A stretch of 64,000 nucleotides of DNA, from the NCBI GenBank assembly GCA_022828595.1, contig JAKGHH010000002.1:44672222-44736221 (forward strand), read 5' to 3'. Below the pieces are notes generated by a model. It saw only the letters and a program-made list of their open reading frames with translations, searched no databases and was not told the DNA's origin. Position numbers and translations under genes: made by a program. This document shows, in pieces, positions 45,101 through 59,100 of the stretch (position 1 is the stretch's first letter; each line of letters starts with the position of its first letter). This DNA comes from Nelumbo lutea (lineage: Eukaryota > Streptophyta > Magnoliopsida > Proteales > Nelumbonaceae).

Positions 45101-48100
45101 TTACTAGCTTGTCGACTTATAGGCCAAAAGAAGAATACTCCCTTCACTGAGTTACTCAGCTCGGGAGTGGGGGGCAAATGATGAGGGCATGTTTGGCCCT
45201 CCAATGAAATTGTGACACGTGGCACCTCGTGACAACTAGGCGACACCCAAGCAACAACTTGCCAAGTTGGTATCCCACCCAGGCACCGGCCTAGAGCGGC
45301 ATGGCGCGGCCTGCACGCAGCCTGCGTGCTGCCTGGTGCGCGGCCTGCACGTTGCGCGCTGCCTGCACGCGGCCTAAGCATTGCCTGGAGCGGCCTGCGC
45401 GACCTGGCCGACTTGGATCAACCTGGCACATGATCCGACCTGGCCGACCTAGCCGACCTGGACCAGCCTGGCACATGATCTGACTGACCCGACTTGACAA
45501 CCCATAAGACACCCACCGATAACAGCATGCATACCCCACGAGCTTGGTAACTCACCAAAGAGCGCCAAGGAGCTAGGCAGCTCTCCAAGGAGCTCACCAC
45601 CAAGGAGCCAGGCAACTCGGCAGAGCTCGCCACAAGCAGCTCGGCATAGCCCAAGGAGCTTGCCACCAAGGAGCCAGGCAGCTCGGCAGAGCTCGCCCCA
45701 AGTAGCTCGGCATAGCTCCCCTGGGCAGCTCGCCACTTGTAGGGTAGCTTGGTACAGAAGAGTAGTTTGGCGTATCGCAAGAAGATCTCCTGCCTGACAA
45801 TCGTACCTGACAGATCTGGTGGTAGCACCCACATCTCTTGCCAGGCGGCGGCGTGCCTGCCGTCTCTGAAAAGCATGGCACGCCTAACGAGTCTGTACCC
45901 TGCAACAGCAGCCTGCACCTGTCTCCTCAGTCCTAGCAGTAATGGCTTGGGCAGTGGCGGTTACGCCTGATGTGACTAGGCACCACTATATAAGGACTCC
46001 GACCCCCAAAGCCAAGGGGGGAGGGAATGGAAAAATGGAGGTAATCCCTGCTCTCTAGCTCTCTCATTTCTCTCCAAGCTCTCTGCAATCAGAATGCTAA
46101 CTTAGGCATCAGAGAGTCCCCGCCGAGTAAACACCCCCGGGTCCTCTGATCCAGCTCTCGCAAGTTCCTTAGCTCCCGCCGCCTACAAAGAGGAGGAAAG
46201 GATGGAGTTCTCGCAGGTCCCTCAGCTCCCGCCGCCTACAAAGGAGCATGCAGAGGGCAGTCGGGTTGCGCTATACCAGGGAGCTCCACCACCCTCTGAG
46301 TTACAAACCGCCTAGGAGCAGGTCAAATGACGAGTCCACCCAGGCAGATCTCCACTAGGGAGCTCGTCACCAGGGAGCTCGTCACCAGGCAGCTCTCCAC
46401 CAGGGAGCTCGTCACCAGGCAGCTCTCCACCAGGGAGCTCGTCACCAGGCAGTTCTCCACTAGGGAGCTCGTCACTAGGCAGTTCTCCACCAAGGAGCTC
46501 GTCACCAAGTAGCTCTCCACCAGGCAGTTCTCCACCAGGGAGCTCGTCACCAAGCAGTTCTCCACCAGGGAGCTCGTCACCAAGTAGTTCTCCACCAGGA
46601 AGCTTATCACCAAGTAGCTCTCCACCAGGGAGTTTGCCACCAAGTAGCTCATCACCAGGCAGTTCGCCACCAAGGAGCTCCATCATCCTCTAAGTCACAG
46701 GCCACCTGGAAGCAGGTCAAATGACGAGGTACTTAGCCAAAAAAAATTGATACATCACAAAAATTGGTAGGTGACCAGAAACGGTTACATCAATGTTCAA
46801 TCTAACCTCCCCTAGACCTTTTCGTTTTCCAAACCTATTTTATCTAAAAGATCTTCCATTTTTCAAATAATTGTATTTGTCAATCCTCTCTTAACATAGA
46901 ATGAGATAACACTCTTATTATTTCTAAATGATTAAAAGAATATATTGAATCAAACTCACTTGACCACATCTTTTTTCAAAACTCTAACTCCTTACCCTTC
47001 TCTTCTTTCTTGCATACCATATTACCATTTGAAGTCCTTTTTTTTTCTATTTACTACTTTTATTTATATTTGGGTGGTCCGTGTCACTATTTCCTTAAGA
47101 TTAATGGTGACTCATTTTCTTTTCTATCCCTTGTGAGTAGTATTTAAAACTCATAGAACACTTCAATGCATGAAGCAAAAGGTTCATGATACTTGAGTGC
47201 CTCGGCACATTTTGAGGATGCTTGCACAGAAGCACACTTTTAAGCATACACCTTGTATGTATTTTAATGCATTGCAGGAAAACAATTAATTATTATGACA
47301 AGGAACAACTAGGAGTTGAGCTGGGATGTACAATTTTCCTATTCTCAACTCATAGAGAGAGAGAAGCCAATTCACTCTTGATTCCTTCAGGCTCTTGAAT
47401 AGTGTTAAGCCCAGTATATAGGTTAAACAGGTTTCTTAATCCAATTGTTCTAAGTTATCTTACCTTCACTGAGAACCAACAAGGTTTGCAGTCAAGAACT
47501 CAGTGAGCATATATTATTTTTATAAACCTAGAGCCAAATCATGAGAGAACTACACTTTTAGTAACTAATCAAGCAAAAGCTCAATTCAATCCATGATTTT
47601 GTTGGCAAGCTGGTGAAGTTTTGGAGAAAACCTAATTGTTTTTACTTTAGTTTCTAGCTAACACATTGATCCATTTAATTCTTTGAAATAGACTAGTCAT
47701 GCGTCCAGGCTTTGTTTAGTTTCAAAGATAACTTATGTACACTTCTATCCTAGTTATTCAATGACTTCAGAAGACAAACTATAAAAAGAATAATTTGAGT
47801 GGAAAATAGTAAGGAGAATTTACCAAGGGGCCACTGGCTACATAATGAAAACCAATCGATTCTCCATACTCCTTCAAGAAATCAAACTTCTCAGGGGTGA
47901 CATATTCCTTAACAGTCAAGTGTAAGGGAGTTGGCTGCAACAAAAAAAAAAAAAAACACTTATTAATTAAGATCAAGAAATCATACAAATTCATTATATC
48001 TAAGAGTAAGTGGGTAAAATCTGTTAGATCATCCTGATGGGATGGGAAGTCCTAGAGTGTTAGAAAGAATTTTTCAGTACTGGCCAGACTCCAGAAACAA

Positions 48101-51100
48101 ATCATATGGGGTCAGCTACATGAATGATTGAATCCAGTGATTTAGAATGCACTCCTAGGCACACAGGCAAAGTGCATTAGGGCCCAGGTGCAGCCCCTTT
48201 CAAAGGGCATGTGCCTGGTGCATCTTGCACATTGCGCCTAAGCCCATGCACACCTTGGCAAAACGTCTTTGCTAATGTTGTTCATTCATACTTCTTAGTG
48301 AAGACATTTTTCAAAACATAAGGAACCATAATTAAAATTACAAAACCAATCTTTTATGTACAGGTTAAGAATTTAAGACCCTAGCACAGACTCATTTGGT
48401 CTTGCCTCAAGGTGTTTGATACAAAGGCAGCTTGTAGAATTAGGAATGAAACGTGTGATGTTTTACATCACATTAGCTATTTGAAGTAATGTGATTGGGA
48501 ATAAAAAGATTGGAAGTTTTATATGCTTGCATTATTGATTGCTTAAATATGTTTTATATATTATGCTCGATTCTTTTTCTACGTTTTCACTTTGAACATG
48601 TTTAATGTATTATGTTTATTCATGTTAAGTTAAGCCAATAAGCTTTTTAAATCATTTAGTTTGAAATTTAAGTATGCATTTTTTAATTCATACTATTTTT
48701 AATATTTTTATTTAGTTTGATTTTTTTTGCATTTTCTGAAGTTTTTAAAAATGTTGTGCCTTGCTTCAGAAAGGTGTGAACCTTGCCTTGAATCTTGTGC
48801 CTTGGGCACAAAAAGCCCCTTGCACTTTTTTTTGCACCTTGCACTTCTAAAGCACAACACAAATCCTCTTTCACCATTCCATTCTGTTCAAGCACAAAAA
48901 AGGCAATTGAGGATTCATGACAATAAGAGTTTCACAAAACTTTTAATGTTGGCTAACAATGTAACACAACCTCCTTTATTGAGGCATGGGACAGGCAGCA
49001 CAAGACAAGCTCACACTAGCGGAGTCAACTTATCATCAGTCTGAACAAAAAATTACACCACCCAGGCCTATGAGGCCCTACTTGACAAAATGCCTTGCTT
49101 TATCCGGTAAAGAACATACAAATTAAGGAACACTTAGGTTTGGACTTTGGAGACCAAGAGATAACTTAATATGACTTCTGTTACCTTGTTTCAACAATCC
49201 AAAACAAGACAAGGGAGAGATTTAGGAGGATTTCACCAATAAAATTAGAGCAAATTGGACAAAATGGAGAGGTGCATCAGCTGTTTTATGTAATAGGTCA
49301 ATACCACATATAGGCTAAGAGGAAAATTTTCCAATAGGTGACAAAATGGGGGAAAGTAGAACAAAATGGTTTGGTCACTTGCAGAGAAGGCCATCTACAG
49401 CACTTGTAAGAAGTGATCTTTTACAAGTTGAAGGGGCTTGAAGAGTCAGGGCAGACCAAAACTGACATGGATCTAGATAGTAGTAAGAAATGATTTATTG
49501 GCTCATAATTTAACAATGAATATGACACTGAACAGAATGGAATGGTGAAACAGGATTCCTGTAGCCAACCCCATACAGTTGTGACAAGGCTTAGATGATG
49601 ATGATCCTGTCAGTTATCACTGAGCAGGAGACACTCAATTGATCTTGGCCCAATTAAAACATGTCTATATTGCATTCCTAAAAAGTAAACAACAAGAAAA
49701 TGGCTTTTCTATGTCATGTCACCTGTAAGTACTGTCCAAGTGTCAAAATATCAACATCTATGGCCCTTAAATCAGCCATAGCTTCCTTCAACTCCTCGTC
49801 AGATTCACCAAGGCCAAGCATTATGGAAGATTTTGTTATCATCCCCTCTTTGCAGAGCTTCGCATGTTTCAAAACAGATAAACTCTGCTCATACCTGATT
49901 TATCAACAGAGAAATTCTATTAAGACAAGCACCAGGAAAGTAGAGAGAAGTCAAAGACAGAAGAATGTAGAAAACAATGAAAGAAAAATCTAAAAACAAG
50001 CAATTAACTCAACAATGCAGACCCATCTTAATCCCAAGCCAAATGGTTTGACAGACCAACCATTCCAATTGGGCCCTAGGCCCTTTTGGGGACTATCTCC
50101 TCTCCTAAAGTTAGCTGGCCTCCTATCCCAGTTGAAGATTGCAGCCAACTACAGAATGTCTGATATTGATGGATCCAGAAGATAATATTTTAGAAAGAAA
50201 CCAAGATATTTTGTGTTTTAATTTTATTTTATTATGCTATTTGACTAACAAGTAGGGTAGTATAAAGGTTTCCTTTCTCCACATAATAGTTTTACTCTCT
50301 TTCATTACAAGGTGCATAAGCTAAAGAAATCTCTATGGGTCGAAGTAGTCACCTCAAGCTTAGTTTGAGAGATTTCATAACACTCTTTCTAGATTTGGTT
50401 GTGTTCAAACCCAGTCAAATCATACTCTCTTTGTGAAGAGAGATAGTTCGGTGACCATACGTATTTTTTTTTATCAATATGACCACACTTATTGTTTATG
50501 TTTATGATATTGTGGTTATTGGTGATGATGTGCAGGAAATTGAAAAACTTAAGCATTTTTTTATAATTGAAATAATTTTATTAATCAGCAATAGACAATA
50601 GTACAAAGTCCCCAAAGAAAGGCACGAGTTGCAACCTCTCCGGGCTAGTTAAGTACAGATTTCCAAATTAATAACAACTTACAAAGAAGCACAAAAAAGA
50701 TCTTCCCTAGAAACCCCCTGTTTGGCTAAAGCGTCAGCCAAAGAATTAGCAGACCTACTAACCCATTTTACTTCAACTCTCATATTGCTGGTTAACCACT
50801 TTACTTTTTTTATGAGACCTTTGTAGCCCCAAATGGTGGTATCCAAGTTTAGGAGCCACCTTGTTACCACTTGAAAATCCCCTTCAACTAAGAGATACTC
50901 CACCCCAAGCTGGTTGGCGATCTGAATTCCTTGTACTGCAGCAAGGATTTCTGCCCTTGTGGAATCCCCCACTCCCACCGGTCTTGAGAATAGGGAAATT
51001 ATGGTGCTGTCCTTATTTCTCAGGATACCCCCTATACTTGAAAAACTTAAGCATTTTCTTAATACTAAATTTGAAATAAAAGACCTGGGCGAAGTATAAT

Positions 51101-54100
51101 ATTTCTTGGGAATTGAAGTTTCTCTTTCTAAGGATGGTATCTTTATTTCTCAACTAAAACATGTGCTTGATTTATGTAAAACAAACATAAATAATAGAAA
51201 GCTTTGCCCATGAGAGAATGGGTACTATGATTTTATTTTATCAATAATAGAAAGCTTTCATTAAGAATTAGAGAAATGAATACAAGGAAAGAAGGGGAGA
51301 GCTAAACCCTCTTAACCCTCCCCTAGGGAAAACAACACACACTTTACAACATAGCCCAGAACATTTGTTCCCTTCCCACCCCTTTCTTAGCAAGAGTATC
51401 CACAAAGGAGTTGACACTTCTCTATACCCATTGTAACTGAATTTCCATGTCTCGTGCTAGCCAATTGAACAATCTTTTTTCATTAGCAAACTTCCATAGA
51501 CCATTTTCTCCTTTTTGCAACTAGCCAATAACCACTTTTGAATCCCCTTCAACAATAAGTTTGCAATAACTCAACTCCTTAGCATTCTTCATTCCCTCCA
51601 TGGCTCCATCACTGCTAAGATCTCAGCCCAAAGTGAGTCACCAACACCAATAGGACCAGAAAATAGAGCAATGAATTTTCCTTCTTCATCCCTAAACGCT
51701 CTGCCTATGCCAGATGGCACCGGTTTACCTTCACTACTGCCATCAAAGTTCAGCTTAACAAACCTAAGGGCTAGTGGAGACCAGAAGGAAGTAATCTTGG
51801 TCTTTGCAGGGGCTGAATCAGCCACATCTTTCCAATTCCTTCTGACCATATCTGTGGAAATACCTTCAAATATTCCCCGAGACTATTGCCACTGTACCAT
51901 TTTAATAGTAACTGCCTCAATAATGGCCTCCTTACTCCTTGTCAGAAAAAAATTTGAGTTCCTTTTTTTCCCAAATTGTCCAGAAAATAGCATCCCTAAC
52001 ACACCTCCATAGAGTTCTACCCCTCTTCTTTGGCCATCTGAAGAAAAAAGAGGCAAACAAGCTTTGTACATCAGTTGGGAGATAAGCACCAATTAATAAG
52101 TGATAACAGCTTTCACCGTTAGCCTTACAAAGGATACACCAGTTGGGAGAAAAGCACCAGTTAGGCCTTTTTCTTTGGAGCAAATCACAAGTGTTACACC
52201 TTCCCAGAAAGACTTCCCAACGAAAAGTCCCAATCCTAGGAGGAATCAGTTACAAGAACAAAGATCATACCTGATATAAGGTAAAAACGATGGAAGAATA
52301 GCATGATTAGACCCATACAGGTTGCTTGGATAGAAATTTTTTCCTTTTCATCCCACTATTTCATTCTCCGCTGAATCAGAAAAAACAGTAAAAGTTGAAA
52401 CACCTCCTTGCTGAATCAGCAAAAAGGGAAATGTTGAAATGTCTATTCAAAAAATTAGAAGGAATCAAATAGTTTCATAAAAGATTATAAGAAGTTTCTT
52501 CAAATTCTGGCCATCCTAAGTGAAAAGATATCAATTCCAGGAATAAGGCATATTAAAAGATTCTGATGGCATTAATAATTCAAGTCCAAGAATATAGCAA
52601 CTGAATTCAATAGCATCAGGACATTGCCATATCTAATCTCTACTTGAATAAGAATCAGCACTATACCTATCTTGAACAATAACTAAATGGTGTCACATAA
52701 AAGCAACCAAGTGAATAATTCAAGCAGAGTTGTTTATTCATCAAGTGGGAAAAAAAATTATTAGTGTTCCATTGTAATATTTACACACTTATAAATTAAT
52801 GGAGCATGACTCCCAGGTATTCTTTATAATTGATTTTTCATTTCAAAAAATAAAAATAAAAAAGAAGTCCTTGGACTTGTGTAGATTTAAACTAGAATAA
52901 ACAAAGTTTTCCAAGTCTGGCATATTAATAAGACTTGAAATAGCAGTAGATCTAAAGAGAGTCGAAGTAAAAGTGGCATAAACAGACTAGGTTTTTCAAA
53001 CCAAGATTAAGAAGTAACTTAAGTAAAGAAAAATACACTGACACAAAACCAATTATTAGATGTAACAACTATAGAAAGATTAGTAATTGCACTACCTACC
53101 CAGCCCGAGGATCTCTAACAATTCGCTGAAGCCGTTTCACAGTCTCAATGTTGTGGGCGAAAACATCTAATCCTGAGTGCACCAAAGTGGTTACAGCATT
53201 TAAATCGCCCCGAAAATCAGAAGTCAAGCACTCAACCATGATATCAGGTTTCAGTTTCTGCAAATGAATTATGGGAAATTAAATGGAACTATAAATTAAA
53301 TCACAGTCCACATTTTGGGTATAGAAAATTTGGCAGAAATTACAATTAAAGGCTAGAAGAAATATATAAACCTTCAGTGCTTCAATTGTGCTTGCAAAAT
53401 GGCTGCTACCTCCATCAGGTAAGTCATCACGGTCAACACTTGTCAGAACAATATAGTCTACACTGCAAAAACAAACACAAAAAGTGTAAAAAATACTACA
53501 TTAGTCTTCTTAAGCTTTGCTGAAAGTCTAAAAGATATCCTTAAAGGTTTCTCCACTTTATTTGAAGTTATATAAGCAATGGACATTCCCAGCGTTGCAA
53601 TTAAGTGAGAAATGCAACAGAGGTGCAATGCAAAAACACAAGTGTACATGTCAATAAAATGAGGTGCAAAAGAGGAAACAAAAATACGAAAGCAAATAAG
53701 AAAACTTTAGAATGCATAGGGAAGCTAATTGTGCATTTTTCTGTTTGAATGCCCAGATAAATTGTGATAAAATAACATGTTATGGAATTCTTCATCATCA
53801 TCATCCATGCCTTATCCCAGCTATATGGGGTTGGCTACATGAATCTTGTTTCGCCAATCCGTTCTATTTAAAATCATATCCACTAATTTTAGTGCTTAAG
53901 TCATTTCTTACTACTTCTACCCATGTCCTTTTTGGTCTACCTGTCTCTTTTAGCTCCTTCCACTTGTAATAAATCACTTCTTCTAAATGGAGCTGTTGGT
54001 GGTCTTCTACACATGTTATGGAATTCTTCTTTATGCAATGTTTGATACAATGTTACGTCAACCATTTTTAATTCATAGATACATCAAGAGTAGTGGTACA

Positions 54101-56151
54101 AGGCTCTTGCTTGTATCATAAGATAATCAAATAAATACAAGAGGTGACCATTGAATTCAAAAAATATAACTGTATAAATTCTTACAATCAAAAAATGAAT
54201 ATAAAAACTTGGAAAATGTTCATCACATGCACAGGACTGCCTTCTAGAGTAATCATATTGAGAACGTCAAGCATCAGTTGTGAACCTGCAAAACTCCCAC
54301 ACATTGCTTAAGACCAATGTCTCTTAAGCATAAATATGTGCATATACATTGCTCAAACTAAGAAGTTATTGGACCAAAAAATTGAAATAATCTCAATAAT
54401 TAGAATTTACTCAATCCCCTAAACTTTCCATAAAGAGATCCATAACTTGATCCAAGATCGTATTAATTTTTTATCTTGGGGATATCATAGGAAAATGTGA
54501 TTCATGGACAGAATTCTTGTGCTTAAGGATCTCTGAACACTGAAAACAAGAAGTTCCATAACAAGTACACCGAATAAACCTATCATTTTCAGGTACAGCT
54601 TGAAGAAAAATAATGTTAAAAAGCTTTTGAAGACCAACCCCCAGCTTGCAATAGCCTTAGCAGTATTTTCCGGTTCCATTGGATCAGGTGGTTCTGGATT
54701 TCTGCTTGTTTTCACAGCACAAAACCTACAACCACGGGTGCAAGTATCCCCTAGAAGCATGATTGTTGCAGTTGCAATACCATCTCCACCTCCATTCCAA
54801 CACTATCATAGTACAACAAAAACACACAAATAATTAGAAATAAATTGATATTATCGAACCTCAAATCTCTAGATGTCTAACCAACCACCATCTAATAATC
54901 AATCTGTTGTTTTATACTAAATCATTATTCTCATAAATATGAAGTAGAAGATATTTTTTTTATAAGTAACCATCAGCTTTGATAGTTATAAAGAACAAAT
55001 ATGTAATGCTTACATACACCCTTTAGAGAGTAGTCACTACTACCTCTCCCCTTACATTTTACTTTACAACTGGGCCCAAAAATTAATTATCAAAAAACAA
55101 AAAGAAAAAATAGATTCCTAGCCACCCCTTGTTTTGCTAATGCATCAGCAGTGCATTTAGCTGACCTTTGTACCCATTAGGTTTTCACTTTACAAAATTG
55201 TCTCAGTGTTCAAGTTCAACAGCCAAAGAACAAATATGTAATGCTTACATACACCCTTTAGAGAGTATAGTCACTACTACCTCTCCCCTTACATTTTACT
55301 TTACAACTGAGCCCAAAAATTAATTATCAAAAAACAAAAAGAAAAAATAGATTCCTAGCCACCCCTTGTTTTGCTAATGCATCAGCAGTGCATTTAGCTG
55401 ACCTTTGTACCCATTAGGTTTTCACTTTACAAAATTGTCTCAGTGTTCAAGTTCAACAGCCAACCAATAACCACCTTTGAGTCACCTTCAATGAGTAATC
55501 TACTCAAGTTCATATCTCATGCCCACTGTACAGCCTGAACATCAGCCATAATTGTTAGACAGTGTATGCCCTTAGATCCAATCAGCTTGATGTACATTAT
55601 GACATTTATTGTAAATGAATAAAAATACATATTTGGTTCATGTTATATGGTGTGTTTCTGTGTAATACCCTTAAATTTGACACTTATGAGACTTGTGTTA
55701 GTTTAGAACCTTCACAGCCGTTGGATAGGCCTGGGGAAGTTTATCCTGCCAAGGCTGCCAAGGCTTGTCTCAGCTAGCAAGGTGAGACCTGAGGCACATA
55801 CAGTGTGGGTTTTCTTGAAACCCTGAATCGGACCAAATTCCAATATTGCCTTGAACCTTGGAGACAGATGGGCAAAACTAGAATGTTATACCTGACCCCT
55901 AGACTCGATTATGGTACTACACTAGGTGTCAGATTGGGCTATCTTTGATATGCCAATCAATGAGATCCTTAGAGGGGGTCAAAACCTAGGTATGTTGGGG
56001 CAGCCCAAGAATTCACCTGAGTGGGTGATCATAGTGACAGGATCAGCCTCTTTGTCAGACAAAGTGAATGATCGGGGAATGTACTCTCTCTTATGGAAAC
56101 CTAAAATGCTGACAGTTGATTTCAAACTTGTTGAAATTTGTTTTTGCAAAA

Positions 56152-56183
<32 letters not shown>

Positions 56184-59100
56184 ATGGTTTCACAAATTGT
56201 TTGCAAAAAGGTTTTCATTCCCTGGATCCATGCGAGTAGAAAGTGCAACACTGTAACTTGTAGCCGAGGGAGAGGTCCTCTCTTGTCGAGCAGTATATGA
56301 TCATTAAGGGCTGAGAGGTTAAGTGTAAGACCATTTAGAGATAATAAACCTGATGGGCTAATCTCACATCTACCCACAATTCTTGGGCCATCATAAGATG
56401 GCTGGACCCAAAGATCATTTAGTGTAAATGTTGGGCCCATTAAGAGCCCATACTGATGGACTCAAGGGTTCACTGTACTCAACAGTGAATCCGGCTAGGC
56501 CTTGTAACAAAGGCTAGGCTAAACCCATGTGGCTTATGTGGAGATCAATGATAGGTCCCACACCATACAAAGCTAGCCAGCATTAAAAGGAAGTGAGCCT
56601 AAAAGCTTAATGGGCCTAAAGCCCATTTCGAACTAGGTTAATTGGATTAATTAAATAGGGGGTGAATCTGGGTATGGATTAGGGATCAGCAGATAAGGAT
56701 AGCAGGATAACTCTTATCCACTTAAAGAGTCCAGATCCAAATAAAGATTTGGATTATGAAGCTTCTAATTGGATTAGGAGAAGTTGATCCTGATCTACAG
56801 ATAAGATAAGGGATAAGCCTTATCACTTAAAGAGTCCAGATCCAAATAAAGATTTGGATCAAGAAACTTCTAATTAGATTAGGAGATTGACTCTTTAAGG
56901 GTTATATATAAAGAGGAGGGGAACTGGAAAAGGGTTACACATTCTACTGCTTTTTGCATTCAGTTCTCTCTCCCTCTGCTCTTGCTATCATACCCTGTTC
57001 GATCTCCACCTCTTGGAGTGATCAACATTGGATCCTGATATTGTTTCTTGGTGGAAGAAACAATCTTGAAGTTGTGCTCACATCCCTACCTCACCCTAAG
57101 CTGTGTCATCTTCAGTGGATGAAGGATTTGGTACCCTCTTTGGGCATGAACACCTATGTTGGGAGGAGCTTTTTGTGTGGATTCCGAATCAAGTATTCCT
57201 CTCCCTAATCTTGGTTCAGATTTAGTCCGGTTTGTTTCAAGAACGAACCTTGAAAAATGCAATTTTTCTAAATCAGGGAATGGGATTCCCGGATGGAAGA
57301 AAGAAATTTTTGAAATTTCGCCTAGCCACCCTGCATGGTTCTGCCATCCATATGATGGATCTCCCATCCCTTCAATAATATCTCTCCTCAATAGAAGAGA
57401 ATTCTCAAGATGAATGAATTAAGTAACCAGTTTCTACATTCTGCCTCATCCAAGTCTCCATTTACTAGAAAGACCATACAGATCATTAAAAAGGAAAAGG
57501 TAAGTCAAAAAAATGATTAACAAGAAAAAAGGAAGAAATAATGAAAAAAAAGACAGAAAAATATGATTAAAGCAATTAGTATTTCTTTTCCAAATTATGA
57601 AAAAGAAAAACCTATTACACTAAAAATCATGATCAACTGAAAGAATGAGGTTTTCTCACTCATTCTTTTAGTGGTAAATTGAATGAGAGCTAACAGCGTA
57701 GTGAGGGAGGTGAGGCTTCTAGCAGATTAATTGGGAGTCAGCTTCAAATGGATTAGAAGAGCAGCAAATGGCCTGGCTGATACACTTGCTAAACAGAGGG
57801 TGAATAGGATATAGGTGTAAGGGAACCCTTTGCACTTTCCTGTAGTGTAATTTCTTTCAGGTTTGATTGAATTAATAAATTTATCAGTTAGAGGAACAAA
57901 AAAAAAATTAGTAAAAGGCACTTAAATTACCTCAGACTATGACGAGAGAGGAATAACAATTTTTTCAGTAGTCTTTATTAGAAAAACCCAACATTATAGC
58001 AAAACGAAATTGAGAGAATATGGATGAAAGGAGCATGTTTCCTTAACTAGAGTAAACCTGTCTACAAGGGAGGATTCCTCCCTCAATGCAGGATTCACAT
58101 CATTAAACATATTATAGAATAATCTTATTGTTTGGAACCACAGTGATTTCAAGGGTTGATGGTAAGAATACAATGCTGCAGGCTCAGACTTGGACAAAGA
58201 GATCCCAAAGTGGTCATGAGGTCAAAGATCACATTTAAATGGTAGTCTTCTTGTCTTAATGACATTCACTTTTCAGTGCAAATGCACAAGGAATCTGTTA
58301 AGAGAGACATCTAATTAAGGGTAATATAGTCAAAATATTGTTTAAGTCTATTGGAGGGTATTTTTGTAATATCTGTACTCGTATAAATCATATCAGAAAG
58401 GGTTATGCCCAAGATTGATCGGATTCTTCCAACTTTCTTTCCTTTTCTTTGAATTCGTCTTCCTTCTTTCTCTCTTTTCTTCCTTTTGTTTTCTTCTTAT
58501 TATTATTATTTATCAATCTGTTCTAGCACAAGTTGGTATCAGACAACTACTGACATGGGATAGCTGTTGGAAATTTTCAAAAACCCTCCTATCCAAGAAT
58601 TAAGAAAAAGGAAAGAAATCTGATATATAACAAGATTCATTCCCATGTAAAGAGGGATTCAACCATTTCTCTCTCTCTCTCTCTCTCCTCCCGCCATCTC
58701 TCTTTTCTACCACCAGAAGCAAACTTCCGGAACTACATTCTGCCCGATCCCTCTCAAGAAGGTACATCAAGCAGCCAGTCTCAGGGTCCAGCCATTTCGT
58801 TTTTCCACCTCCAGCCAATCCTTAAGACCTTTGAAGGCCAGACCATCATCTTCACCACACCCATGTTCAAACAATTGTTATACCTATGCATGACAGGCCT
58901 AGTATGTTATGTCCTATACTGTTAGCATAATCAGATTAATACATATCCTGGCCTAGAGTACATCATTCAGATGCAGTTGAATGAATACTATGCTATTTGA
59001 AGAAAAATCCATGCAGAGGCATCCTTAATAAATAACACAGTCATCTCTGAGCATGGTGGCATGAGATAGCAAGGGGTTATCTGTTATGGTCCCGCGCGTA

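Larger units (their letters stand above)
42570..46792 (+). mobile_element. Non-coding LTR retrotransposon with two LTRs (4.2 kb)
   Basis: 5' LTR 42570-43984, internal 43985-45178, 3' LTR 45179-46792. The LTR is TGATG...CATCA. A primer-binding-site-like 'tggcgccgtctgtggg' follows the 5' LTR at 43987. A polypurine tract 'gggagtggggggcaaa' precedes the 3' LTR. The 1.2-kb interior has no gag or pol, so it is non-autonomous. The PBS wording is typical of some Ty3/gypsy lineages, which is an inference. The first roughly 36 bp of the 5' LTR are missing and replaced by about 17 unrelated bases. Confidence 0.88.

Noticed and set aside
51192..51259. 16-bp direct repeat aataatagaaagcttt as a LINE target duplication
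   Set aside because: The second copy lies inside the LINE 3' end (compare other tails), and the 36 bases between lack a proper element; likely coincidence or local rearrangement.
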